Source: Spinellus fusiger
Lineage: Eukaryota > Mucoromycota > Mucoromycetes > Mucorales > Phycomycetaceae
Length of the DNA stretch: 64,000 nt
NCBI GenBank assembly: GCA_025094145.1
Contig: JALLLS010000040.1
Coordinates: 248,001 to 312,000 of the forward strand
Reading direction: 5' to 3'
In this document: positions 11,188-23,300 of the stretch, piece by piece
How the letters are laid out: each line of letters opens with the position of its first letter
Numbering within the stretch: position 1 is the stretch's first letter
Position numbers and translations under genes: made by a program
Notes under the pieces: generated by a model
Databases searched by the model: none
What the model was told of the DNA's origin: nothing
Seen by the model: the letters and a program-made list of their open reading frames with translations, nothing else

Positions 11188-13100
11188 GAATAGTAGAGTA
11201 ACATCAAGATAAACAGATATACTCTTAGTGCTACACTGACACATCTTGCACTGAACATTCAGCAGTCAGATCACTTTTAACTGCCTCATACAGCCTATTC
11301 TATGCCACATTGGTAGACAAACCATCATTACATATAAAATTACTTGTGTATTCAAAATTCCAGCTGTTTTGTTAGTTAATAAAAATGAATGAATGGCTAT
11401 TATTGCGCTTTTACATAGCTCATTTTTATGGCATTATCTGATTACATCAACATAGGTTTGTCTAAAAAGATCGCTCATTTGAATGAGTTAATATTATTAT
11501 AGATAATCTAATCCTTGTGAGTGATCTCACTATAAACAGTGGGTCTAAAACTGATATATTTTCTATAGATTGAATATGGCAATTGATAATACAAGCAACC
11601 TACTAAGTCTCTATCATGAGACATATTTGGTGCAAACTGTACTTTGAACCCATGATTAGTCATGACAATTGGCGTATTTGAATGATGTTAAATATAGATC
11701 TTCTACCACAGTAATTGATTTCTGACATGTTGAATAGTGTTAATGACATATAATAAGATATTTTAAGTGATAATAGTGATAAGAGTATGTGTATAGATAA
11801 GAAGATACACATTTATAAAGGTAAATCAATGCAATGAAGAAAGACTATTGTTCTGAAGCATACATTCCTGTATCTAAACCCCAAGTTTATCTACTATCTA
11901 TTAGATAAAACTTTAACAGCCATACCATAAAGATAGTGAACCAAGAAAAGACATATGTTTGAGGATTATCATAGCATGCTGTGCGTTTAAATGAATAGAA
12001 GCCTACGATCTTGCATACACCTTGTTTGAAAAAAAAAGACTATTTACAAAAATAGAGATATTACCTCTGTCTTCAAATAATAATGGATAAAGATTTTGCC
12101 TTTTACAAGAACAGAGAAGTCTATACAAATAAACATAAGATTGGGGCTAACTTAGTACTGAGGTAGCAGAGAATATTTAAAAAGCTTTGTTCAATTCCTC
12201 ACTGACTGTCTACGGAATAATTTTCGAGCAATGGTTATTACAAGAGATGACAATACCAATTATTAAGCTTTTTTTTAATAACGCCGTTTCTATTGCTATA
12301 AATCACTTCTTTATATTAATATATTAGCAGTCTGAGGGTTTTCTCCAACAAATTAATGAAGGTATAGTCATAGCAAGGTATAATATCTAGTGAAGCTGGC
12401 TTGAATAATATAGGAATTAAAATGTATAAACAACTTATAAGATTTATTTTACTCATTTTGGCTTTTCTTTTCTACCATACCACTATCAAGTTTATGCATC
12501 TGAGAGAATTTAGAGCCTTAATTTTTTAGTCATTGGGGATGTTCTGATTTATCCAGATGATGCATATTGATACATTTCCACTTGATAAAATTGAATATAT
12601 CTCTTATCACCTACGGCTCTCATTCTATGCAAATTGCTAGAGACTCTACAGCGTGTTATTATTTTTGCAAGACAATATTTTTTTCCTAAATGTAAGTTAA
12701 AGGTGGCTCTTCCTGGTAATCAACAATGTGAATATACTATTCTTGGAAACATTTAGTATCCGAAGATTGTGACAAATAGCCTATCAAGACTAGTCTGGAA
12801 TCAAATAGCCGTACAAGCTTGGACAAACATAAACGAAAAAGATATCGTTTAAAGTTATATACTCCATGTTCTACAAACCTCAATACAGTTGGCCTTGATG
12901 ATCATATTTATATTATTGAAAAAATAAATTGTCTCTCTTCATAGACCCATTATTCCAATGGGAAGAGTTAACCTGATTCCTTGTTAACTTGTCGGTACTC
13001 TATTATTATTTATTTATTTTTCACACTTTGATCTCTAATGTAAAGTTCTATATTCAATCTTTTTTTATATTTATATTTATATTTTATAATGTATCTCTAT
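11188..13100. other. Long AT-rich intergenic region, nothing recognised
   Basis: About 1.9 kb with stops in all frames, no frame over 60 codons, no tRNA and no clear repeat. It may contain decayed transposon sequence beyond recognition. Confidence 0.5.
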
Positions 13101-13104
13101 AATA

Positions 13105-13560
13105 GCATTTTGGTCATTGACTGAGCATGTATTCATAGTCCAACCTAACTGTCCTGTATAAAAAGAAGTATGTAGCTCATAGGATCCTACAACTGATTCA
13201 TCTCCCTCATTCTTCACAATAGGCTGCCATTATTATTTGGACAGTTACAATGACTTTTGTGCAAATAGCCATATCCACAACAGCTTGCACAAATATATCT
13301 GATAAGCACGAAACTTACCATCCAATAAATTGAGGTATTTGTCTTGATTTACAGTGCCATCAATAAAGACTCATGGGCCAAATCTATTAGCCCAAAAACA
13401 GCTCCAAGGCATGACCCCACTGCCACCAAACCACATTGTTGAAACACTATGATTAAGATCCTAATGTTTTCTAACTTTTCTGATGACACAGGCTCCTCCA
13501 TATATAAGTACTCTCTTAACATATCAATGGCCCCAATGCTATTGTCCTTCACTCTTCTGT
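13105..13560 (-). repeat. Deleted copy of the zinc-knuckle plus Tc1 (family B) unit
   Basis: 13105-13300 matches 6705-6940 (CATTTTGGTCATTGACTGAG; CAACCTAACTGTCCTGTA; ATATCCACAACAGCTTG), including the SCCGYG..LHKSHCNC cluster on minus. 13310-13560 matches the Tc1 transposase relic at about 7540-7750, for example CCACCAAACCACATTGTTG against CCACCAAACTACATTGTTG. The segment equivalent to about 6960-7540 is missing. The order and strand of the two parts are the same as at the first locus. Confidence 0.68.
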
Positions 13561-13846
13561 AGTTATGGAGCGGACATGATTATGGATCTTTGACTTTTCA
13601 ACTGATTATAAATCTCACTGTTTCACAGAGGCAACCGAATGGTGGAGTCCATCACTCAAATACAATGATTACTGATCTATAAACATATATTCTCCGCTTT
13701 ATAGGTTATTTCATTTTAACGTTAATATCCCTCCTATTTACAAATAACTGAGCCTCAAGTCTAAGAGAACTCTCTTCTTACCGACTTCTTTATAAATAAT
13801 ATGAACCTTGCAGGCATATATCAAACAAATTTTCACCACGATAACG

Positions 13847-14996
13847 ATGGACAGGCAAAAAGAAAATGGTTTAGACAGGACACTTTACAATTTGAAGGAC
13901 TTACTCGTGAGTAAACTGGTGCTCATATACTTCATCTTGCCATGCCTTTATTTATTAGTTTATTTACTTTTATGTTATCAAAGAGAATAATAGTGTGAAT
14001 GAAAGCTCAAATTTTGATGAGGGTAAGCGAGGCATATAGCCACTCTATGAAAACACACACAACCAACACTATTGCTACGGATAGATATTCTCACCATTGA
14101 CAAAGACAAGCCCTTCTTTCTTGATAGCTTGGACAACGTAAGTTTGGTACTTGATGAGTAATCCGATTTTCATCTTAATGAGTAAGATGAGGGAAATAAA
14201 TAAAACTCACAGACCCTAAAATCCACACTAGTCTTCTCCAGAAAACCACCAATCACGACGTAAAGAGCAAAACAGAGCTGCACAACGTGCTTTCAGAGAA
14301 AGAAAAGAGAAATATGTCAAGGAGCTAGAGATAAAGATAGAGTCTATGGAAAGAGAGTACGCAAAAAGCAATTATGAACTCAAACATGAGAATGAAGAGC
14401 TAAAAAAGCAGATGAAGAGCATGGAAGCTGACATCTATACACTCAGAGGAGCGGTCTTTGCCTTTGAAATGGCAGCCAACAAATTGCGTGAGCCTAATGT
14501 TGATATGTCCAATAGCAATGGATACTATGGCATAGCATCTCCAGTATCAGATCAGCACACTGCATCATCAGGCAGTGAGATAGCCTCACCCAAAGACCAT
14601 GCAACCATTATGACACCACAAGACAAAAGATCAAACACATCAGATTCTTACTCTCCAAATCTAATGGTGCCCAACTTCCATATGCTTCATACTTCAAGAG
14701 TGGACTTAGAAAAAGAAGATATAGAGGATCTTATGTTAGAATCAGAGCCTACATTTGCTCAGAGTTCAGTGAAAAGATCTGATCATACATCCGCATTAGG
14801 TTCTTCAAATACAGAAAGCCAACTCATTAGTTATTCTCAAGCATGGGAGAGGTTAGCACAACACCCTAAGTTTGATGAGATAAATGTGGAAGAGCTTTGT
14901 CAAGAGATGAGGAAAAAGGCAAAATTCACTGGTTCTGTTGGGATTATTGAAGAGAGTGAAGTACAGAAAGTGCTGGACAGGTTTGATAATGAGTAA
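13847..14996 (+). CDS. bZIP transcription factor, Yap1/Pap1-like
   Basis: Model: exon 1 13847-13906, exon 2 about 13986-14022, exon 3 14242-14996; 283 aa. The basic region reads RRKEQNRAAQRAFRERKEK, the hallmark of the fungal AP-1/Yap family (consensus N-x2-A-A/Q-x2-F-R-x-R), followed by a leucine-zipper coiled coil (KYVKELEIKIESME through YTLRGAV). The C terminus (AWERLAQHPKFDEINVEELC, then KKAKFTGS) matches the conserved PAP1 region, which in family members carries redox cysteines and the nuclear export signal. Here it has one Cys, so oxidative regulation may differ or be lost. Likely a nuclear stress-response regulator. The start of exon 2 is uncertain: an acceptor at 13958 also keeps the frame open. 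Confidence 0.83.
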
Positions 14997-16158
14997 AGAC
15001 CTATCCTCCGCCAAAATACTGCAATGCATGCCAACCACTCTTACACATCTTGTTCTACATTAACCCTTCACAGGCTGTACCTTTTATTCTATGCATTGTA
15101 TTTGAATATTGTAATCCATCTTCTTTTCTGCTCATGCTTTGATCTTTCATATCAAGCGTCAGTAATAAATAAATATATATATTATCAAGTAAATAACCAA
15201 GTAAATAATTAAACACATAGATCATTAGAGTTCTACAAAGACAGTCGAGTACATAAACAAATAAACAAGCAAACAAACCCTTTTGTTTTATTATAATTTT
15301 GCCTTGGATGTGTTATAAGTGTACAGTAAGTATGTCTTACCATCAAATCTAAAGAAAGAACTATATCTCATGCATGGAGCATATATGTAGCATAGCTTAT
15401 TATTACAGGCATAATTGTTTTACAAGTCAATTGATGAACACACAGTCTCGGCATTACTTTTTTTTTGTAGTGCGTTACAAACCACTATAAAAAACAATAG
15501 CTAACAGACAGAATACGCAAATATATTTTAAAACTGAAACAGGGACAAATGAGGGCATTCAAAAGGTAAAAATATACACGGAGAAGCCCCCGATAATGTG
15601 GTGCTGTCTGCTCATAGTAGATAAGCACCGAGAAAAAGAAAAAGAGAGAGAGAGGGGGGGAGGAGATTTCTCATCTTGTGTTTTGGCCGATTCTTTTCTC
15701 TTGCATGGAAGCGAAGTTCATCCCAAAAGTATATTTTTACCCGTTTGTACATTTCTCTATTGCTTATAGTCACACTACACTTGGAGTGTTCTTGTGGCTG
15801 TTTTGGCCTATATTTTTATCCATCTGTGATTTAATTAAGTCAGAACTGCAATTGTGTAAATCAATAGTAACTTATCCTTGCCTTTCTGCATCTTCTTTGA
15901 CTTCCGATTATCATTCTGTTAAAGAGAACAAGAAGATTCTTGTCTTGGACCAGTATAATCACTAGTGTAATCATTATTGCTTGCCCTTGTTTGCTTCATT
16001 TCCTATCCCTAAAAAACATTAGAAACGGCTCTCGTTACTTTACAGTCTTATCTCCGTGTCTTTATAAACTCTCCTTTTTTTAATTCACTTTCTTTTGCCT
16101 ATTTACCTTGCTATTGTCTTAAATTTTGACAAACGCCACCAACTTATAATAAACCAAA
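14997..16158. other. Intergenic; low-complexity sequence and probable promoter
   Basis: Contains AT-rich sequence, a purine tract (GAGAGAGAGAGGGGGGGAG, 15642-15661) and pyrimidine-rich sequence just before the ATG at 16159. A 95-codon frame at 15678-15965 lacks a proper ATG start and known motifs, and is treated as 5' leader or chance. Confidence 0.45.
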
Positions 16159-16893
16159 ATGCTTCAGACCCATCACCGCTCCCAGTTTTCCAAGGTACAG
16201 CATGAAAACCACCTTTCCTCTTCCCATCAACCTACTCGACGCACCCACACAAGAGCACAATCAAGTCCAGTGGTTGGCCATTCTTCCCATATGGCATCAG
16301 CTCCGTCTCATTATGGTGCACGACCTGTCCCTCCTCCTGTTGTCCCACACCCTCAAAGAGCAATGAATAAAACAGCAACCATGGTTTCATCTTCAAGACC
16401 AGAGTCTGGTTTTCCTTTGAATATCCCATCTGCCCAAAGATCCAAGAGAAAGCCTCGTCTAGAAAACCAATTACTTGAAGATGACATCCCACTTGCATTG
16501 TTAGCCTATAAGAAAGGATATGCACCAATACAAAGGCAAATACTACACAAAAAATTACCATTCTATCCTGCCACAGAGAGACCTATAGGACAATCCAGTA
16601 CTCTTACCAATGTCCATACCCACACCAAAACTCCCACTCACATACCTACACATCGATCTATTCCTAATCTCTCTCATCTTTCTACTTCACCACCTGTTTC
16701 AATCCAGTACCAGAGGCCTTCTCTCCGGCCTGTCTCTGCAGATGTTATTAGAAGCTACCCTTCTTTGAATCCGAGATCTCGACACTCCATCAGTCCAATG
16801 ATCACCACAAAACGACCTTCTGTCAGGTTCAAAGACTTGGTATCTTATTCTTTACCTGAAAGACCTCTGAAGCCTTTAATGTCCTCACCCTAA
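16159..16893 (+). CDS. Unknown Ser/Pro/His-rich, probably disordered protein, 244 aa
   Basis: Single exon, ATG in AACCAAAATG context, ending TAA. Rich in Ser, Pro, Thr, His, Arg, with clusters such as RPVPPPVVPHP and THTHTKTPTHIPTH. The only ordered-looking segment is at residues about 105-135 (LLEDDIPLALLAYKKGYAPI); a D-D-x-P-L-A-L-x-A-x-K-K-G-type stretch occurs in some fungal signalling or polarity proteins, but I cannot name the family. The C terminus is basic (PSVRFKDLVSYSLPERP). No signal peptide or membrane segment. Probably a real gene by codon use and length. Confidence 0.62.
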   Translation: MLQTHHRSQFSKVQHENHLSSSHQPTRRTHTRAQSSPVVGHSSHMASAPSHYGARPVPPPVVPHPQRAMNKTATMVSSSRPESGFPLNIPSAQRSKRKPRLENQLLEDDIPLALLAYKKGYAPIQRQILHKKLPFYPATERPIGQSSTLTNVHTHTKTPTHIPTHRSIPNLSHLSTSPPVSIQYQRPSLRPVSADVIRSYPSLNPRSRHSISPMITTKRPSVRFKDLVSYSLPERPLKPLMSSP

Positions 16894-17493
16894 TTCGAAT
16901 CCCTTGTTCTTTATGCAATTGATATTCTCTCTCTCTCTTTTTTCTCTTTATTTCTCTTTCTCTCTTTATTTCTATAGTCTATAGTCTATAGTCTTTCTTA
17001 TCTTTCATGCTTTGGTATCATGCATTGACCAAAAGGTTCTGGTTAAAACACAGGGTTATAGGAAAACAGTAAATAAACAAAAGTAATTCACTTTATAAGA
17101 TAAAATTTAATTTTCTTACATAAATGTCACACCTTGTATTCTCAAAGAGTATTTATGTTATTAAATATCTTTCATATCATCCAGGTCCTGCATTTCTTGA
17201 TTTGCTCTAATCTGATCTCTCTGTCTAGACAAAGAGAGCTGATAAAACTCCTCACACTTCTCAAACACTTTTCCTTTTCCCTACACAATATTGCATTATC
17301 AATGGACTATTCTGCAAAGATTTCTTAAAAAAGTAAAAGATGATCTTACTTTGGGTGGAATTGGTATTGGGAAAAGAACAGTATACCAACGGCTATTCAT
17401 GACAAAAAATGACGTTTTTATATATATATAATAAACAATCAGTAATAAATAAAAAGTCAAACCTTATTCACTATAGTCATTCTACACCACTTA
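16894..17493. other. Convergent intergenic region with polypyrimidine tract and short tandem repeat
   Basis: Lies between the 3' ends of the unknown plus gene and the minus-strand DHHC gene. 16925-16972 is a CT-rich tract; 16972-16996 repeats TATAGTC about three times. Short frames at 17134-17328 show no recognisable motif. Confidence 0.5.
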
Positions 17494-18765
17494 CTATCGC
17501 TCTCCAATGTTAAAGAATCGTATCAAATTCTCTTTTGCACCAAAGTTATACATATTGACGAATATCTTGAGGCAATATCCATTAGTTAAACCATTCAAAA
17601 CCATTATCTACCTCTCCCTCAGACTTCGCAAGTCCCTTCTCATAGCTGTTATTGTAGAATTCTACCGTTGTTTGTGCCGTCAAAATCTAACTCTTTTAAT
17701 TAGCATGTCATATTATATGTTCTGCTGTATTCAAATGACTCTACCAAATAATAATGCCATGCACAAAGACCACCTAAACAAAAATAGACATTTAAAATGG
17801 ATGACTTTCTCTTATTATTCACATTACCTAAAGCAAGTCCCATACAGATAGTAAGGATTAAAGAAAAGGCCAAGAGTGGACGTGGAAAATAATATGGCCA
17901 CTACAACACCCATGGATTATTATTCCATTTGCTGGTGGATTTCCCCTCTTTTCACCCTTTCTCTTTTCTTCTCCCTCTTTTGTCTCCCTTCCTCTTTCTA
18001 TTATTCTATCATGTCCTCTCCTATTCAATAGACGTGACACCTACTTCAACATTGACAAAATCAATGGACACTATAAATGCTCTCCATGAGAACAGTGCAA
18101 AATAGGCTGCCGATACCACCATGTAACTCATAAAGAGAACAAAGTAGCGGTGATTGAAGTGACCCACACAGTTATGAATCCAAGGGCCTACACACATTAC
18201 ATCTTCTCTCTCTTGTTTTCGTGTCTACTTACAATGATGATCGAATCTCAAGACACATGCATTACAGACACTGCAATGGTGGGCCCTCTCTGGTTTAGGA
18301 AGATGGCCTTTGGACCCACATCAGCACTCTTTCTTTCTTTGAACTCAATGAACTCTGCTTACATTTCTTGCACTGTTGGGGATGCTCGTTGTACTCTTCT
18401 GCCTCTATAAAAGCCTGCCGAAGAGCTGCTTCTTGTTCCTAGTCAATTTCAGATCTACTGTTCTGACGTGGCACGCCTACCTCTGAAGACGTAGTATTGA
18501 CAGTGGTTAGGGTTTGTGTTGTACCACCAGGAGGTGTTCGTATAGCCATGTAGTAGTGAAAGTGAATACAATAGACCATATAGAATGTAAAGAGTAGCGT
18601 CATGAGAATGTAGATCCTTCTCAAGAGAGATGCCTCGGTCCAATCGTAGTTGTATGGAAACACAACAAGATAGTAAGAGAGAGCACACATCTCAACAAGT
18701 ATAACTGCCACTGTAATAAAGCAAGGCCCTATATTCCATATTGCTCTGTCTATAATCTTTGTCAT
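17494..18765 (-). CDS. DHHC-type protein S-palmitoyltransferase
   Basis: Minus-strand model from ATG 18765; exons 18481-18765, 18363-18438, 18233-18307, 18045-18187, then several small exons down to TAG at 17494. Two N-terminal transmembrane segments ([36 protein letters not shown]) precede the Cys-rich domain. That domain reads [15 protein letters not shown], then [14 protein letters not shown], then [15 protein letters not shown]: all zinc ligands and the catalytic DHHC are present. Two more transmembrane segments follow ([35 protein letters not shown]). The C-terminal TTVE- and [19 protein letters not shown] motif is typical of the family. It transfers palmitate to cytosolic Cys residues at ER, Golgi or plasma membrane. 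The first intron is only 42 nt and contains an in-frame stop. Boundaries of the last three exons are by eye. Confidence 0.88.
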
Positions 18766-19029
18766 GGAGTGTAATGAGGAGTGCTGCCTGCATCTTTATC
18801 TCTGTCTAGTTGCGGGACATAGAAATGCCGCTTAAATGGTATTCACAGTCCCGCCTCTGTCTATTTCCTTTTATGTGCAATGGATTCTTTTCTCCAAACA
18901 AGGTGTTTTATTGGCTCCTCTCCTGGACACGGCCAAGAAGCTATATAATCGTCTCCATATCTTTTTCCTAACCTCTCTACCTTGTTAATTCTATTATTCC
19001 ATATTCCCCTCAAATATTCCCTGTAAGAA
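18766..19029. promoter_or_regulatory. Divergent intergenic region between DHHC gene and secreted-protein gene
   Basis: 264 bp between two ATGs pointing away from each other, so it must hold both promoters. Pyrimidine-rich leader sequence (CTCCTCTCC; TCTTTTTCCTAACCTCTC) precedes the plus-strand start. No specific factor site is claimed. Confidence 0.5.
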
Positions 19030-19768
19030 ATGTACTTTTCAACGCCTTTTATTCAGTCAATTATTATTGGTGTCTTGTCGATTGTAAATCAATCTTTTGC
19101 ATCACCTTTGAATCGTGCAACGGCACACATTGCAGCCACAAGTCCTGCCAATGAACCAAGTGTAGCTATCCAAAGTGAATCACAGTTCTGTCTCTTCTTG
19201 CCACCTCGACCTGGACTCGAGATTTCATCCCATGAAGATGATAGCATTCCTTTCTGTTCTGCCAGTGGACTTGCTCCTAATGCCAAACCATTCCCCTCTG
19301 GTAAAGTCATAATAATGTATTACAGTGAAATAGTCATGTTGATGACTCCAGTATTAAATTTGCTCCTTCTAGGATTTATTACTGTAGCCCACTATTTAAA
19401 ATCAAGTACCTATGAACAAGTGACAGGCTATATGGACATAACAAAATACTCTCTTCGTCCCAACGATGGTGGGGGACAATATGATTCGCATGGTGGTCGT
19501 AAGCCCATCGGTGCCTTTTGTCAAGGATATCCCTTTTTTGTGAGCATGATTGAGCCAGATCTTAAACGATTCTGCATTCGTTGCTGCCAGAACACGGTAA
19601 GGTGGATACAATTCAATAAAATAAAAAAGACAAAGTGATAAAATAGCATAATGGCATAATATGGTTTCTCACTCTTTCACTCTTTAGCTGGACTGTCCTA
19701 CAGGTCGTTCTGAATATGGCTGCCTACGTATTATTTCTGGAGATTATTCAAAGAACAAATCATCTTAA
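19030..19768 (+). CDS. Predicted secreted Cys-containing protein, function unknown, 191 aa
   Basis: Exons 19030-19300, 19373-19596 and 19688-19768. Intron 1 (72 nt) has no stop and would read through as 24 extra residues, but it has clean GTAAAG..CTAG ends. The N terminus is a signal peptide (IQSIIIGVLSIVNQSFASPL, cleavage near SFA-S). The mature part contains FCLFLPPRPGLEISSHEDD, then FCSASG, HGGRKPIGAFC, RFCIRCCQNT, LDCPTG and YGCLR. Cysteines are spaced as in a disulphide-bonded extracellular domain. The pattern resembles an uncharacterised family of small fungal secreted proteins; no enzyme motif is seen. Cell wall or secreted location is inferred only. Confidence 0.7.
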
Positions 19769-20374
19769 TGACTGAAGAACTCATTAGTCTTTACTATGGA
19801 TTGCTTCAAATGAAACTGTTTTTAGCAGTGATAGATCATTAGGATGACGCCCTTTTCTATAGAATAGTATTAATTTAAGCCAGGGCAATTAGCTATGTAG
19901 ACAACTTTTAATCATTATTTTTATTACTTATAAAACCTCTATTTATCTATTTATAAGCACATATTCAATATTCTATCGATTAAATAACGACTTTGAATAA
20001 ATAGATGAATAGACATCTTAGGAGAAAAATAAAGAAGAGATGAGTAGTAGTACACCTTGATAGATTTATTAGAGAGAATAATAAAAAGGCAATGCTCTGT
20101 CTAAATTAAGGCCCCTCCCTTGGTTTTTAAGGAGAAGATTGCTATCCTTTTGCTTGTTGATTCAGCAGTGAAGTATCTATAGTTATGTGTAGATGTATGC
20201 CCATCGTTAGAAAGGGAGAAGATGTATACCCTTCTTTCTTTCTTTTCTTCTTTGACAAACACATTCACTCCTTGGATAATTAGTGGGTTCCTTTATTCAG
20301 TATAGCATAAGTATGGAATGTATTTAGAGTTGGCTTTCACCTATAGAATTAAAGTATCAATAGTGTATCGTTTT
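19769..20374. other. Convergent intergenic region, no gene seen
   Basis: About 600 bp between the 3' ends of the secreted-protein gene and phospholipase D. Stops in all frames; AATAAA-like signals are present on both strands (for example 20030-20035 on plus). Confidence 0.5.
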
Positions 20375-23300
20375 TCAAGTGAATAATGCAGGAGGTATGG
20401 CTTCTTTCATAATGCTGGCTATCATATTAGTATTACATAAGTATTGAGTAGGAAATTCTACTAAATGTCCTTGGATTTCATATAATTTTGAGAGAATTTC
20501 ATCATTTGTATGTCGGTAGGGATTGGCAATATGGCCTTCAGAAGTATGCTCAGGATTGGGTATGAATTCTCGATGCTGCTCAACTGTATGCACTATGGAA
20601 CATTAAGTCAATGTCAGTTGTATTGTTTTTATTTTTGTAAATATGAATGTACATAGTAATATGATGGAATATAAATAAAATAAAATAAAATAAAATAAAA
20701 TAAAATAAAATAATTACCTGTATCATCTGGAACACATCGAAAAAGATTCCGGTAAATAACTGTATTTTGTTTGGCAATTCTTTTCCATGTGTCCTTGTAG
20801 AAAAGAGAGTCCAGGGGATCCAGCACAAGCAAATCTTCATGAGACATTGTCTTGGCGTTTGATTCTAAAGTCTGTGAAAGAGTAGTCTCATGAAGACTAG
20901 GTATGCCACTTGTAGACAATAATCCCAGATGCTCTTTAAACAGTCGCATTCTCAAAGTCAACGCATATCTTCCTGCATTATACTGTGTATAATAATAGTA
21001 ATCCGCCAATTGAATACACTAATTTAAAGAGAGAGAGAGAGATCTCACAACTTACAGGCTGGCCATTCATCTTTGAGGGTATTAAGTCAGTATCTTCAAT
21101 GACCACAGCAATCTCAGAATCTCGGTGACCTAATTGTGATCTAGAATGAAGAATGTTACTAATCGTAAGGTATTTGATAAATGTAAATGAGTATACCTAT
21201 CATTTATGTTGGCTATGGAGAATATCATATTTGATTGTTAGAATATAATTAACACCCCTTCATAAGAAAAATATACCAGAGCCACACAACACAACCCTGT
21301 CATCAACAATCATTAATTTGGAATGGATATAGACTTGCTCCGTCACATAGTCTGAACGTCCATCCAATAAATCGCCTCGGATCTCCCCATCCTGGTTCTT
21401 TGCCAATAGTGCATTTGTCTTTCCTTCCATTCCTGCAATATTTCCACTTCTCAAGATGGCCATAGATACTATAGAGTGTCTTCTATTTCTTTTCTTTCCC
21501 TTGTTTTGATCCTTCCCATTACAGAAAGCTCCACCTTTTTTAGACCAAGTATCAAATGCTTTGTCGATTAAAAACTCGCAAGTTTTGTTACTTTCTGAAG
21601 CTTGCAAAGACATCAAAGAAGACTCTTGCAAATGAATACTAGATGCAAAACACTGTCTTGCATCAATGGTCTTCATTTTCCCCCAGTTGCGTAGACTGTA
21701 GAAACCAATATAGTCATCTACTGGGATATTGGCTTCTTTTAGCTTTTCTATAATTGAATAGCCTCCACGAGAAATAGACATGTACTGATAGTGAGCCACG
21801 GATCTAGGTAGAATATAATTTGCTCAGAGCAGTTGCTAGGTGGGTTGAACTTACCTGAGAGGCATAGATCTTATGTCTGGACTGGTGAAGTCTCCTTCAA
21901 AACCAGGAGCACACGGAATCATCACAATAACTCTAAACTTTTGTTTCTCTTTATGGGCTCTCTTAATTCTCTCGACAATGGCCTATACACCAACCCAACC
22001 ACCCATGCATAGATAGTAAGAATAAATGAATTTGCTAGTCTATGAATCCCTCTTATTATTCATTGCCTAATCCCAAAAAGATCTATTTCCTACTTACCTC
22101 TCCAATCTTATTTTTGATCAACTTATCATCTGGATGTGTGGCTGTAACTATAAAAAAATAAGCTTTTTTTTCTTTTTTCTTTTCCTCCAATAGTTTGTTC
22201 TACTAAATACAAGGAGTACCCACTAAAGAATTGATTTTCAATGTAGATGAAGTGCTTAGCTTTGGAGATGTTCTCCATATAGGCACTATAAATAGAATAC
22301 TAAGGTACTTTAGCCTCTTCTTTTGACTACGCCTCTAGTACACGCCGCTCTTCTTTTTTGTATTTACCTCTCGAGGGATACCCTGACTCCAACTGGCACT
22401 ACTCCGTACTATCTGCACGCGACACGTCCCACGGAATTTATCTTCATCTTTGGAAGTCACGTATTCTCCCTTTGGTACTAGAAAGGGCACATCATTCCGA
22501 TCCTTAGCTCGCATAGATTTTATATAATTCCATCTCTGAATAAAATGACGTGCAATGTCTCGTGCAGGAGGCCCCACCTATGCATTTCATTGTATTCCAT
22601 GTTAATAAAATACACAGAATAGACTTTTTTTTATAGTATGGATTTCTTACCATGGCGACATGAATATCATGCCATGGCATTCTTGGAGTGGATCTCTTAT
22701 TGATAAGTTCCGTATTGTATTGAATCACTAGATAAATATATAAATAAATAAAAGGAGTAAGTATACAAATAGATCTTTTTGATAACTAGAAAACAAAATA
22801 GTAACATGAATCATATACACCTACCATTCTTGAAATATTTTATTCTTGGATTAGAATAGTCTTGGCCAGGGAATACGGGTGAGAAAGAGTCATCCATTGC
22901 ACTGTAGTCACTTAGAGGATGTTCTGGTGTATCATATCGCCTAATGAAATGTATACATAAATCCATATTCCTTATTCAATACATTAAAAATACAAACCCA
23001 AAGCATAAATCAAGGCCTCCTATAAAGGCTAATCTATAATCTACCACCAAAATTTTCTTTATGAAAAAATGTAAACAATGTTAATACTCATGTCTCTTGC
23101 CCTTGTGTGTGTGTGCGTTATATATATATATATATATAAATTATTTTACTTCATGATGTGCCCATAGTCTTGATTTAATACTAGCATGTCGTTGTACTAT
23201 CCATAAGAATAGTTTAGACATTATTTCAATATAAAAGTGCTCATACCAATGACATTTGGATGTATACTTTGCAACCAATGCATTGTATGTTGAGAATTCA

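Noticed and set aside
15678..15965. 95-codon frame upstream of the disordered-protein gene
   Set aside because: No suitable ATG start and no motif; more likely the 5' leader or chance.
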